A stretch of DNA of 64,000 bases from Monosporascus cannonballus (GCA_004154925.1 QJNS01000076.1:1-64000); one strand, 5' to 3'. Shown: positions 10,502-21,238, counted from the stretch's first letter. Numbers and translations: made by a program. The notes: generated from the letters alone by a model not told the origin.

Positions 10502-13500
10502 GATGCTGGGGATCCGGGGACGTGGGGCAGGTCAAAATAGTGCTTGATTAACGATGCGGGTTATTGGATGCAAGGGGGCGCTCCGGACCGAACCCAGCGG
10601 AAGCAGGAGGGAGATGCAGTTGAACTTATAAATCAACCAGGAGCAACGGTGGCTGTACAGCGTTTCCTCCCCTCAACTTCGAGCCGTTTGGGGACCTTTG
10701 GTGGGGACGAGGTCTGCTAAGATCCAACTGCTCGGGTGTCCGGCATTCCCTCAGCGCTGGATACGAGCGTCCCTGCAAAGTACCTACATATGGGGCTCCG
10801 CCAAGTAAGAGTAAGTTTGAGCGAACTCCATGTTTGGAGTGCGTGCATCTTTATAAGGGATCAACCAGTACACCTGAGGAGTACCTACATCGGCGGCCTC
10901 TTAGTTTGATATGTTTATATTTCCCCTAACTCTCCCACCTGGATATGCGGTCAATAAAATTGAAGAAAGTTGGTCTCGAATCCGACTGTGGATCACGAAG
11001 TGCCCTGATTGGTTTCCTTTCCGGTTCCACAATGTGGTTTGATGTGGCTTATACACGCAATTGGAGAAGACTTAATCCTTGTCTCATGTTCTACGCTCAT
11101 GGTTTGGTACGATAACGTGTGTGAATATGAGCATAAGGGCTGCAGCTACTGCCATTTCTGGCGGCTGTATGCGACTGTCATGTTTTCCAGCGTATCGAGA
11201 GCCTCGAGATCTGCTTAAATGTAGCAATAGCCAAGTCAAACATCTCCAGCTCCTACTTGCTCCACTGCTCCATTGAGTACCCGGGCAAGAGATGGAGAGT
11301 ACAACTGATTGGCCCGCAAGGGTATCGACGAACATAACTTGTACCTTCCCGCTACTAGCACTCGTGGCTACTTAGAGATAGTCGACCCTGGAAGCGCCAG
11401 AATACCCGGTGATGGTAACCCTTCTCTGATTGAGGTGGCCGAAACTCTCTTCTTGTTATCGGTCGCACCCCCGTGTCCCTCTTAATCAGCCAGTGGTAAC
11501 ATGCAACAACATCATAGTGTTCACTTCGACGCCACTGCGCGCTTCGATACGGGGAGAGCATCGCCGCACCCCCGAACCTCAGCGTTTGTTGCCTGAACTT
11601 TTCCTCATTGCCAACTTGAAAGGCATGACAGGAACGTTCATCCCTTTATCTAGGGTCCGTTAGATCCATCGTACATCAACGGCTGTCGATTATTCCTCTG
11701 GGACTTCATGTAGTTTGCGTCCGACAACTCCAGCAACTTGGGCTCTCTAGTAGCGATCTATTGGCGGTTACCATGTGGAGTGTGGATAGGACCACTGTAC
11801 ACTGGGATGCCGTTTCCTCCACCCTGGCCGAGATCTCCAGCGAGAGATTGGTGAAGACACCGTCTCCTTGGAATAAATATATCAGGACTGGCCGTGGTCT
11901 GCTACCGGGAGGCCATTAGAGCCTTCTTGCCAGAGCCCGCCTAGGCCCGACATACACTCTAAGACGGGGACCAATTGATGTTACGCAAACCGTGGCCGAA
12001 GCAACACCTCCTGAAACCGTCATGTTGGCTAGTAACACCATTAAAATAATAACCTAGCGCAGGACGCTTCGTGTAGATCGCAAGGGTTAATGACGGATAC
12101 ATGCGCCTTCCAATGACGAGCCTCGCTCACGCAGCACTGGCCGATTACTTCGACATGAGGTCGCGCCTGGCGCTTTCCCTTCCCGTCCTGAACCGTGGAT
12201 GTACCTTCGTAGGAAAGCACTAGTCGGCGATTACCTGGAATGACTGCTGCATGCTTAGTGACCACCTCGTCTTGACCTCAGTCACTACCTCGGTGCCAAG
12301 CACCGCTGACAATACCTCTGAAAGGCGAAATGCCAGCAGATGCTTTCGGCAGTCACGCATCGGGCCTTGTGCGCTGTAGGACCCGTTTTGAAAGAACTTC
12401 GGTAGCGCGTTATGGCCGGAGCCGAACCTCAACGCGACGGGAGTGGAGCTCCCGCTTCCCGAGCGAGACGCTAGTTGAGAACTACACCGCCGCCCTTGCG
12501 GCGTCGGTCATCGATGCGTTGCTACAGCCTCGTCCAGGGTGCGATAGCAATGGTATGCAGTCGTATAGAACTCTGTCTTTTGCAGAATCGCCTGGTTATC
12601 CTGCCGTACGTACAAGGGCTGATGAAGGGCCCGCTCCGGAAATATTAGAAGTGGCGGAGCGCACCACAACTCGATGTCTCCTCACTTGTTACGTATGGGT
12701 TAGCGGCTCTCGGAGAATGCTTTCAGTTATTCGAGCAGCACTGGCTTCTTATATGCACGACTCCTATCTCCCTGGCACGCCCGACTCCCCGAGTGTGCAG
12801 AAAGATGATACGTACGTTCCCTGGTCCACAACCTTTAATGAGGTGATGTCGCTCCCAATCAAGAGCTAAAACATTTTGGTTCAGGGATGATACCGGACCC
12901 GAACTAGCCGCCATGAACCCCTTACACTAACCCCATGTAGTTTGAGATCTTCCGCCAACTCTGCGCTTATAGAACCAAGTGCTCACACTACGACCCTAAC
13001 GTCCATGCTTGGGAATGATATGCAAGGGCCGTTTATATACACTCAGGGTCCAACTGGGTGTGACGGTTTCCTCATTTATGTGACTTCAGCCCATTCCCGT
13101 CTTAAGGCAGAATATGAGATACGGGCATGAGGCTGTAGCGCTGATCGTTTTAACGTTAAGGCTGACGACTTGTCCTTTCCTCATGTTACAAACTGACGTT
13201 ATGTGCTTCTGTGGCTTCGGCGTTTCCCTTTAAGAAAGGATACGCGCCCGACAACTGCGGTTTCCCCTTCTTATTAGGGTCGCGGTGTGATCAGCCTGCC
13301 AAGGCGTGAGGGATTGGCGAGTTTATGTACAGTACGTATCTACGCATGATTTTCCCTCTTTGTGGTGGTACAGGAATCTTAAGCAGCATCCTCACGATCT
13401 TGGCTCGGACCCAGAATTCCTAATTCCTAATAGGCAAAGGGATTATCGATTTGCGGGGTGTTATTTACTGTCTTGGGTCCCCAGATTTCTTTGTCGTGTG

Positions 13501-13640
13501 CGTGTGCTTCGAGAATTTGTTCTCTCCCCCTTGCTTGGCTGGCGTCGACCGGATTTTCAGAATTGCGTGCTACTGTATCATTCCCTCGGGAACCGCCATA
13601 GTCGCATCTAGCCTAGTGGTACTTGTTACCTGTAAAGATA
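10502..13640. other. 3.1 kb gene desert
   Basis: No intact gene is recognised. One plus-strand frame of 179 codons (12330-12869) has vague resemblance to the C-terminal region of an AflR-type Zn2Cys6 regulator, including LLTCYVWVSGSRRMLSVIRA, but no zinc cluster or other exon is found. Base composition is like the gene-rich part, with no RIP signature, transposon end or long repeat. Confidence 0.35.
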
Positions 13641-14738
13641 ATGAGATACAGCTACTGTCGTCTGGGGGTTATAGCCGCCGCCGTCTTCATCATAGTCTCC
13701 ACATTCTTCTACGCGAACCTACCCGACGACCGCTCATTCTCGTGTAGGACTCTGTCGACATGTTTCAAATCCCCCACAGAGTACCCGCACGCCGTCCCGG
13801 ACGGCTTCTATGACAACGCCGTGGAGGACGAGGGAGAGCTGTCCGACGGCACCCTTTATTCCAGGCGGGATGTGCCCAACACAAACCCGAAGGTCCTGTT
13901 CCTCTCCCTCAACAAGGACGCCTGGGGCCAGGACTTCCTGGCGACCGAGCGGACGATCCAGGACTTCATCGGCCTCCTGATATCCACCGATCTGGACTTC
14001 ACCACTGTATCGATTGCGCTGATGACGGCTTCGCGCAAGGAATTCGACGCCATCAAGGCGGCCACAAGGTCCTTCCCGTTCGCCAGGATCTCCCTCTTCT
14101 ACCAGGAAGACAAAGCACCCAAGTTCGAGGACAAAGACAGGGATACCCCGGAAGCGCAGCGCAAGCGCCGGTCATATCTTGCCACCTTGCGGAACTACCT
14201 TATGCTGCGCAGCCTCAAGGACGAGCCGCACATGGTCTGGGTGGACGCCGACATAGTCGAGTTCACCCCGGGCATCGTGCAGGCGATGATCAGCCGCGCG
14301 GAGGAACGGGAGGATGTCGGGCTCCTCACCGCGCGTTGCGGGAAGAGCCTGGCGGGCGACGACTACGACCTGAATGCCTGGCAGCTCGACAATGATGCGC
14401 CGGGGCTGCGGGGTCCGGTCGCGCAAAAGGACCAGAAAACCGCCGCTGGACGGCTCGAGTGGACGAGGCACCGGGTGCAGGACCTCATAAAAGACACCAG
14501 CGACACCGACTTGATCCCGCTCGACAGCGTCGGGGGAACGATCCTCTACATCCGCTCCAGTTTGGTGCATCGCGGTGTCAGCTTCCCTCCATTTAACATC
14601 GTAGGCACCATGTTCGGACACGACGGTTGGGCCGGGATCGAGACTGAGGGGATATGTTACATGGCCAAACAACTAGGCGATGCTGGCTGTTTCTTATTAG
14701 GGGGAAAGCACTCGGTCCGGCACGCTGATACTGGGTGA
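13641..14738 (+). CDS. GT62 mannosyltransferase, Anp1/Mnn9/Van1 family
   Basis: These Golgi enzymes belong to mannan polymerase complexes that extend N-glycans. The 365-residue protein has the expected type II layout: a short basic N-terminus, one membrane anchor (about residues 8-25), a stem, then the catalytic domain. The block KVLFLSLNKDAWGQDF starts the domain near residue 84, the metal-binding DxD motif lies in HMVWVDADIVEF (DAD at 202-204), and GHDGWAGIETEGICYMAKQLG near the end is a family hallmark. The start is the ATG at 13641; an in-frame extension upstream begins at a non-ATG codon. No intron is needed. The C-terminus is short, as in the shorter fungal paralogues. The gene sits alone between a gene desert and a broken kinase-like gene. 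Confidence 0.85.
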   Translation: MRYSYCRLGVIAAAVFIIVSTFFYANLPDDRSFSCRTLSTCFKSPTEYPHAVPDGFYDNAVEDEGELSDGTLYSRRDVPNTNPKVLFLSLNKDAWGQDFLATERTIQDFIGLLISTDLDFTTVSIALMTASRKEFDAIKAATRSFPFARISLFYQEDKAPKFEDKDRDTPEAQRKRRSYLATLRNYLMLRSLKDEPHMVWVDADIVEFTPGIVQAMISRAEEREDVGLLTARCGKSLAGDDYDLNAWQLDNDAPGLRGPVAQKDQKTAAGRLEWTRHRVQDLIKDTSDTDLIPLDSVGGTILYIRSSLVHRGVSFPPFNIVGTMFGHDGWAGIETEGICYMAKQLGDAGCFLLGGKHSVRHADTG

Positions 14739-15149
14739 TGCCTGAATGGATGCTCCCATGTATCAGCCACCGCTTGACTCCATCCCTCTGTTATGGAAAT
14801 GGGAACCAACGCCTATCGTGTAGCGTTTCTTGTATATCATACTGTACGCATTTTGGCTTCCTCTTATTGATACCCTGAGGCCCGCATCATCGTAATAAAT
14901 ATAAATAAATTTTCCAAAAGACGACTACTGGTGACATTACAGTGCGGCGGCGAGGCCCCTACATTTCTTGAAGGTTCATGTGTGGAAGGCAGTATCAAAC
15001 CTTTGTCCGCTTGGAACCGGGCCCGGTGGTGAACCAAGACCTCCAGATTATAAAGTATCTGGCCCATATAGCATCAACTTCCCTTCCCTCTAGCTTAGAA
15101 CGGCCCCCCTTTCTCTCTCCCACACATGTATACACGGCCGCTCAGAGCA
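14739..15149. other. intergenic, no gene recognised
   Basis: About 400 bp downstream of the GT62 gene. No coding or repeat signal is seen. Confidence 0.4.
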
Positions 15150-15789
15150 TGCTGCCGACTCCACCCATTCCGGCCCCCAAATCCCGATTCTTTCAAAGGC
15201 AATTGCTGGCCGTTAGAAATCGACGTCATCCAGCAGCTAGGCAAGGGATCGAGTGGCTATGCCTGGAAAGCCCGTATCGAGAAGGAAGCGTATGCCCTGA
15301 AGATAGTCTGTGGGAACAGCCCCATTCTACAAAGCCTTAAGCCGACTGCTCTAGTTATACCCGAGCGTCCGGAAGAATATTGGTCCCCAGACCGAACGAG
15401 GAAGTACTAGAACGAGGCATTCTACAGTGAATGTCGCGCTTATGGACGTCTTGCCGAGATGGAGGTGGCGTACGTTGCTGCGACGTGCTATGGGTATGTC
15501 GTTTTACGGGGGACCAACAAGAACAACTTGTGCGCAGAGGCGTCGAGCTTGAAGATTTAATACGGGGACATAGCAGCTACCAACCAGGGTGATTGTTAAA
15601 GAGGTCATCAACAGCAAAGCGCGGTTTACTCCTCGCATGATACCTCATATGATCCGCGACCTTCAGGCGGTGAACGAGGTCAGGATATATGTCGGGGACC
15701 TACGCAAGAAAACTACTTTAAATGGCCTTATGCTTGATTTCGGGTACGCAAAAACTGTGGGTGTTCTATCTTCCAACTACCTGTCATAA
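15150..15789 (+). pseudogene. FTA2-like protein-kinase-fold protein, broken
   Basis: The reading frame resembles fungal proteins annotated as kinetochore Sim4 complex subunit FTA2, which have an atypical kinase-like fold and are expanded in filamentous fungi. Visible blocks are an N-lobe start with a glycine-rich loop and putative ATP lysine (IQQLGKGSSGYAWKARI then YALKIV), then ECRAYGRLAEME and VAATCYGYVVL, and after a frame change MIRDLQAVNEVRIYVGDLR and NGLMLDFGYAKTV near the catalytic and DFG-like region. Lesions: TAG at 15408-15410, TAA at 15558-15560, then a frame change near 15585. The HRD-type Asp is not clearly preserved. Family assignment is from memory and moderate; the breaks are seen directly. 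Confidence 0.5.
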
Positions 15790-16400
15790 TTAAGCTGTCT
15801 TATGAGTGAATAGGCTGTGTAATTGAGTTTATTAACCGTTCTTCCCTCTCCAAGGCTGTTCGGAGCTGTTTCCTCTCTACCGCTTGCCTTCTGCCGCCCC
15901 CCGCCCCCGGTCACCTCCCCTTTCTCGCCATAATAAATAAATATCTTTTCTAAAATCGTATATAACTAAATGAGAGAATGCGGCAGCGGGCTAACATAAG
16001 AATAGCTGAATACGTGGGCGCTGCACGGCACTATCTTCCTTATGGACCAGTGACGGTGGTAGCTTTTGGTGAAGAATAATAGAAACCGCTGTAGGTTTCT
16101 CCTCCCCGTATATATTGTGTATCATATGTGCGGAGATCACACTTCCACTTCTTGTATATTATTATCTTAGGAGCCAAGTCCGCACCTAGGCCTTGTACAT
16201 AACACTTCTCCTTTAAAGGGACGGATGAATATCAGTCGTCTCACGGCACTGACCTTACCTTGCAAGGATTCCTTGATTTTATTCTGGTCTAGTGACCCTT
16301 TCTCCTGATACGATATAAAAATAACAAGACGCCTTCGACAGCATGTAAACCCCAACACGTAGTCTCCTCCATGGATTAAGGTTCCCGTGTTTTTCCATAC
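15790..16400. other. intergenic, no gene recognised
   Basis: T/C-rich tracts at 15840-15940 and scattered AT-rich stretches. No gene, tRNA or transposon end recognised. Confidence 0.35.
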
Positions 16401-16692
16401 TTACAGCCGGTGGTACCTGCAACAGCGGCGAGCGGTGATATGGCACTGCCGGCACTCGTCGCCGCATTCCTCGCACGTGCGCAGCCCCCACGAGCCGCCG
16501 TCGTGTTCGTCTTCGTCCCACAGTCGCGGTACGGTGGGCCCATAGCGCCCGCCGTGGCAGTACGTGTGGTTCGGCGTCGAGGACTCGACGGTCCTGCACC
16601 GGAACCGCCGCGCCACCTTGGCGCCGAGGAAGACTAGGTTCTGGCGCAGCGCTGGGGATCGGCTGCCTGTAGCACCCGCGACGTCCTCGAAT
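16401..16692 (-). CDS. possible exon of a small Cys/His-rich protein
   Basis: An open minus-strand stretch from about 16692 to a TAA at 16401 encodes a coherent polypeptide. It carries FRCRTVESSTPNHTYCHGGRYGPTV-type sequence (long run not repeated here) followed by a Cys-rich block, CEECGDECRQCH, with CxxCxxxCxxC spacing that could bind zinc. A GTAAGT donor sits exactly at the stop, so the frame may splice onward rather than end. Upstream, minus 16980-16810 holds an acidic, His/Gln-rich open frame (TEDEDDSDSGGDDG) that may be an earlier exon. No ATG or full gene model can be fixed. Function unknown. Confidence 0.3.
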
Positions 16693-17619
16693 AGCTAGCC
16701 GGCCGAGCCACTTCCCGGCAGTACTCATGCCGGCGCCGGGCCCTGCTCCAACTCAGCGAAGTGATTCCGCTCCCCCGCAGGCCCTCGCAGTTCAGCTACT
16801 GTGGCTGTCGTCATCTTAACATGAGCTGCGGCGGCGGCGGGGGACGTCGGGACCCGGCCCACGCGCGGCTCTCTGGCTGCTGCTGCTCGTGGTTGTGGTG
16901 ATCTATCGGGGCTGTCTCCTCGTCGTGGCCGTCATCGCCGCCGCTATCCGAATCATCCTCGTCCTCTGTATTACCAGGTAGAGCTGTAAGTAAAGTTTAG
17001 TCATAACTTTTACACTTGGCCCAGTTTCTGACCGTCGGCAGCTTAACCTCTCATGGCGCGAATCGAAATATCCTATGTGCAGGAAAGAAACATCGGCCAA
17101 TGGTGTCTAAATACCGGTCTCAGAGAATTCATGGTAAAGAGGCTAGCCAGTCTCATCTGGGTTCCCAAGGCATGTGCCCAAATGGATGAATATGAGCGTT
17201 CTTAAGGTCCTCTCGCCTTTACGTCCGATCCGATTTCTTGGTAGGAGCATCCGCGAGGAAGGTGACAACACAATTCTCACTATCTCGGCGCCCCTCGTAC
17301 GAAAGTCCGGCAGGAAGAATTAAAGGGCCTGCGAGCTCGGCTTCAGGAACGCGTCTCCGTATTACCCCTAAACCGAGTAGCGTATGAGTCCGTTCACAAA
17401 GGAAAGATGGGGAAATAGACAGACGAGCCAGGATGCGCTCCAAACGTCTACTGGTTTTGTTATTGAACAAGTTGCCACCAATTACTGCACTAAGTTCATG
17501 ACGGAGAAGACGTCTTGTGGTAGACGGCTTCCCGTACAATTAAGATCTATCCCTTCTGACGAATCAAATGCTTACGTCCTTCTGCCCCACCGCCACCAGC
17601 CGAAACGCGAACGTCTTCG
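16693..17619. other. intergenic, possible upstream exon only
   Basis: Besides the acidic minus-strand frame at about 16810-16980, nothing coding is recognised. The stretch 17110-17619 lies beyond the 3' end of the NLR pseudogene and shows no further TPR repeats. Confidence 0.3.
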
Positions 17620-19824
17620 TTACTCTGTTTCCCATCTCGCCAGCGCATTTGAGGAAGAAATGAGACGGGGATGGTCGGTCCCTAGAACCTGTCGTCGAAG
17701 CCGTACACACTCCTCCATTAGACTTACAGCTTCCTCACCTCTACCCTGTGCCTTCCATGTATACGCAAGATTGTGCATACTGGCGAGCGTGTTAGGATGG
17801 TCCGCTCCCAGTTTTTCCTTAAACATATCCATGACTTGGACCTCTAACTTTTCGGCTTTATCGAATCGGCCTCGATCATGATACGTCAACGCCAAATTGC
17901 CCATACTGATTAACGTATCAGGATGGTCCGCTCCTAGCGTTTTCTTGCAAGCCTCCATTACTTGCAGTTGTAGCTGTTCCGCCTTATCACATCGGTCCCT
18001 GTTGTTATATGCCATGCCTACCCATGCCATACTCGAAAGCGTATCTGGGTGCTCCCGACCGAGTAGCTCCTCCCTCACCCTCATCGCCTGAACAGACATC
18101 TTCTCCGCTTCAATCCAATTCCCTATTTCAGATGCATAGTGTCATAGAAAAGGGCACACCTGGCTAGGGTCTTCGGGTGATTGTTATTCCCTTCCGGAGC
18201 CCTATATCAGTGGATCGCCCACAACAAGTGGGATCAACGCTTTCTAGCTTTAGACAAGTCAATATACCCTCAAGAGCTGTGCACCTGATCCTTAGTAAGT
18301 GTGACACATAGCTTGCTGCCTTATGCAATAGTGACGCCCATTCTTTTAACGAGTCTTGTTTCTCTGGCCGCTGTGCCGCTGCTGATCTTGCGTGCGGGAA
18401 AAGAGCCTGACATATTGCCCAGGTTCCATACTCTCCCTTGGGAAACTCTTTGCATAGATTGCTGACGAACCGCTGCTTCCACCGCTCAAGCTTGCCGTTA
18501 GCTTGAAGCCAATTCCGTGTAGCTAGTTGCACCAGCCGATGCATTTCAAAGGTTGTTCTATCAGTATTGAGAGAGATTAAGGAGAAGTTTCGTAATGTCA
18601 CTACATCGTCTTCAAATTCCTCATCGCTTGCATTAGATTGCGATGCAGTATCTTCACCGTCAAACAAGTCATCGTTATTGCGCTATCTCTGATCTCTCTG
18701 GTTGTCTTCATGCTCGGTTCGATTTCGAAGCAGGGCCTCGGGGATGCCTTGTCGGTCAAAAAAGCTCATAAGCGAGAGCAAGTCAGCCGCTGATGGTCTG
18801 GTCTTGTGGATATGATCGAAAGAAATCTGCCAAGTAATGATGATGGAGTTTTTCGCCTCCCAATCTCGGCGAAGCTGTCCCTCGTCGCGCTTAAGAAGCC
18901 TTGTTCTCTTGCGATCGCTCTTCTTAAACTCTTCGAGGTACTGTTTCGGTGAGAATCGAGGAGCTCTGTGCGAAATATACGCCGCCGCTTGGACAATTGC
19001 GAGCGGCATGAACTCGAGCTCCGCTGCGAGGTCGGCAACATCACTGCTCTCTCCTTGTACTCCCAACTTCTTCTCGAAGAGTGCCAGCGCGTGCGCCTTG
19101 TCCACCGGTTCCACAGCAATGATGTCGCACTGCTCAACCAGCTTCAACGCCGCGTCCTCGTTCCGCGTCGTTATTAGGATCGAGCCTCTATCGCAGTAGG
19201 GAAGGGATTCTCGCAATGGTTTGGAAGCACTCTCCGAGTCGGTCCTCTGATCTTGGCTGTCTGGGCAGCGAGAAGAAAACTAGCATCGTCAACATTATCG
19301 AGGATAAGTATCCACCGCGCCCTGCTACTGCGCAGCCAGTCGTGCACGAGCTTGAATATATTGGCCTTAGGGTCCCGCCGCCCAGAGATCTTGACGCAGT
19401 CGGCAATATCGTGAAAGCTCTGCTCAAACCGGGCTGCGTTGCTTGCAAAGACCCAGAAAACCCACGTTTCAGGCGACTGCTCGCTGGTGCGATAGGCAAA
19501 TTCGATGGCAAGTTGTGACTTGCTTTTTCCGTAGTCAGCAATTGGTAGCGGTAGAGCCGTCGATACTCACCCAACGCCGCCCAGGCCGACGAGTGCGGTC
19601 CGTGACCTCGCTTCAGCGCATTTGCGGTGAATCTGATCAAGTATGACCCGTCGCTCGACGAAGTCATTGTCGCGGCTAAAGGGTATCACGACCGACGGGC
19701 GTGGTGGGGTCTCTACTCGTTCTTCTGCAGCGGATTTCGTCACATAAGTATTATTATTGATGAGATTACCAATCAGGCGGCTGTTTTCCCGTGCGATGAA
19801 GGTATTTCTGTTCCGGTCCGGCAT
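17620..19824 (-). pseudogene. fungal NLR: NB-ARC and TPR receptor, disrupted
   Basis: STAND/NLR receptors sense non-self or altered self and trigger downstream effectors. Exon 1 (19824-19571) encodes a 59-residue leader with the motif IARENSRLIGNLINNNTYV (residues 10-28), then RRVILDQIH and the P-loop. A 48 bp intron (19523-19570) splits the P-loop, and splicing gives LVGLGGVGKSQLAIEFAYR. Walker B (RWILILDNVDD), the RNBS-B-like GSILITTRN, the GLPL-like EFMPLAIVQAAAYI, and a winged-helix end (MHRLVQLATRNWL) follow. Kinesin-light-chain type TPR repeats (HPDTL/HPNTL, about 18060-17700) close the protein. Lesions: a frame change near 19258, an in-frame TAG at 18683-18685, and a 167 bp element inserted at 18140-18306. 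Removing the element plus one target copy restores AASYASEIGNWIEAEK in frame. Expected intact size is about 660 residues. It is head to head with the Helo-like gene at 19884. Confidence 0.85.
18140..18306. mobile_element. 167 bp TG..CA element inserted in the NLR
   Basis: The element starts TGTCA and ends TGACA and is flanked by the 5 bp duplication CATAG (18135-18139 and 18307-18311). A second copy of the same length, with about seven differences by eye, is at 61204-61370 and has its own 5 bp duplication. TG..CA ends with 5 bp duplications fit a solo LTR or other very small LTR-derived unit. No coding capacity. Confidence 0.88.
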
Positions 19825-19883
19825 TGCGGCAAAGCTTTCAGCCTCGTCACCAAGGAACTCGTCGTGTCATTAAGCAAGAAACG
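19825..19883. promoter_or_regulatory. 59 bp divergent start-to-start gap
   Basis: Only 59 bp separate the ATG of the NLR (minus) from the ATG of the Helo-like gene (plus). If both starts are right, the promoters must overlap the opposite gene and the pair is likely co-regulated. No binding site is identifiable. Confidence 0.45.
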
Positions 19884-20809
19884 ATGCCGGACCCTGCAGT
19901 CCTGTCCATCACGGCAAGCACTATCGCCATCGCCACTCTAGCTTACAAGAGCACAGAGTCCCTCCTAGCATTCATTGATTCTCTGAAGCAAGCGCCGAAG
20001 CTCATTTCAGGTCTCAGGGGCGATCTGGAAGCGGTTCAGAGCATCGTCCAGTCAATTGAGTCGCTTTTACAGGGCCGAGATGAACAAAGCTTTCCAGAAC
20101 AGCTCCGCAACTGCCTTGGCTCGGTTAAACTCCCACTCGAAAACTGCAAAAACTCTTTGCAATGAATTTGAAGGGAAGCTGAAGGATTGGTTCCATAACT
20201 CGAAGTGGGATAGCCTAAAGGCGAACTTCAAGGAGGCAAAGATCGTAAGCTTTCGTGTAAGACTGGGTGAAATTAAAGCCACGCTCAACTCGGCGTTGAG
20301 CGTTTGTTCGATGTAAGTAGCTTTTTATAGGATTATAGGATGCTTCGCTAACTACGCGAAGCAAGTTGCATGGTCTACGCGCAGAGGAGGCGAAGGAGTT
20401 TGAAGTGAGTATGGAGCAAGCGATGCACGTCCTCTCAGGAAAACTTCAGGGCCTTGAGCTCGGTAGGCGAGAAGTACTCGACATGGCCAACACACTCAAC
20501 GAACAGAACGACCAGCTGTCCCTCCAACAAGGCGCACTGACACGCCGGTTGAGGGACCACGAAATGTTGATTCGGGAAGGCCTGAAGCTCTGCACGGTAG
20601 CCTTGTCTGATGCGGGGAAGAAGACAGGGAATACAATCAAGTTGGCCAAGTCCCTGGATGAAGCGAAGTTTCTGATTGCTATGATTGGAGATGTCACTGG
20701 GGAACTACCGGATGGGATTGCCATAGAGCAAATGATTGCGAAGGATAAAAGTAAGGCGGTTGGAATGACTAATGATGCTGACTTCGCTTTAAAGTTTTTG
20801 AACGGGTAG
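19884..20809 (+). CDS. PigL_N/Helo-like N-terminal STAND-type protein, with frame lesion
   Basis: The N-terminus (PAVLSITASTIAIATLAYKS) and the helical body match the Pfam family PF17111, the fungal N-terminal domain of STAND proteins, also called PigL_N or Helo-like. Related HeLo domains are membrane-targeting cell-death effectors regulated by NLRs. Exon 1 is 19884-20312 and exon 2 is 20362-20809, with a 49 bp intron (donor GTAAGT, branch-like GCTAAC, acceptor AAG). Frame is kept only if one extra T in the TTT at about 20157-20159 is discounted; as written, a TGA follows at 20163-20165. Discounting it gives about 291 residues with a long coiled middle (about 150-250). The tail, IAKDKSKAVGMTNDADFAL (268-286), resembles the NLR leader motif. 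The extra base could be a real mutation or a sequencing error. Confidence 0.72.
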
Positions 20810-20811
20810 GC

Positions 20812-21238
20812 CTAGTGGCCGGCCCTGCGGCGCCAGTAGGCATTCTCATCACGCACGATTGCCTCATACGACAGCGCATCGGAGGCGACCTTGCCATTCA
20901 TTGGACGCATGTTGGCGTCGCTTCTGCTATTCTTCCAAGCGTCGATGAACGATGCGACCAGTGTTTGCCAGCCAGTATGGTCGAAATAAGGCTGCATCAC
21001 GTAGTTCCAAGGCCGCGGGTCGTGGTTCTGCTCATACCACAACCCAGAGATGTAGTGGCCTTTTGGCTCATCGTTCTAGTACAGAATATGTTAGTAATGA
21101 GGGAATCTTCCATGCTGAGAGGTCGTCCTACTCAAGTGAGGAACTGAACATAATCTGGCTGGGGGTCCATTTGGGGGATGTTGATCATTCTTAGAGGTAG
21201 TTGTCCTCGCGGAAGACGTTCGCACCATACTTTAACTC
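20812..21238 (-). pseudogene. GH71 alpha-1,3-glucanase fragment
   Basis: The minus strand encodes a stretch typical of GH71 mutanases: YGANVFREDNYL, a stop, RMINIPQMDPQPDYVQFLT, a probable degraded intron (about 21063-21117), NDEPKGHYISGLWYEQN, then DPRPWNYVMQPYFDHTGWQ and an ending with ANMRPMNGK. The conserved Trp before NDE would be split at the junction and is now TGA. Both ends of the GH71 domain are missing, so this is a truncated fragment. GH71 enzymes cut alpha-1,3-glucan in fungal walls. It follows the Helo-like gene with only 2 bp between the two stop codons (convergent). Confidence 0.6.
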
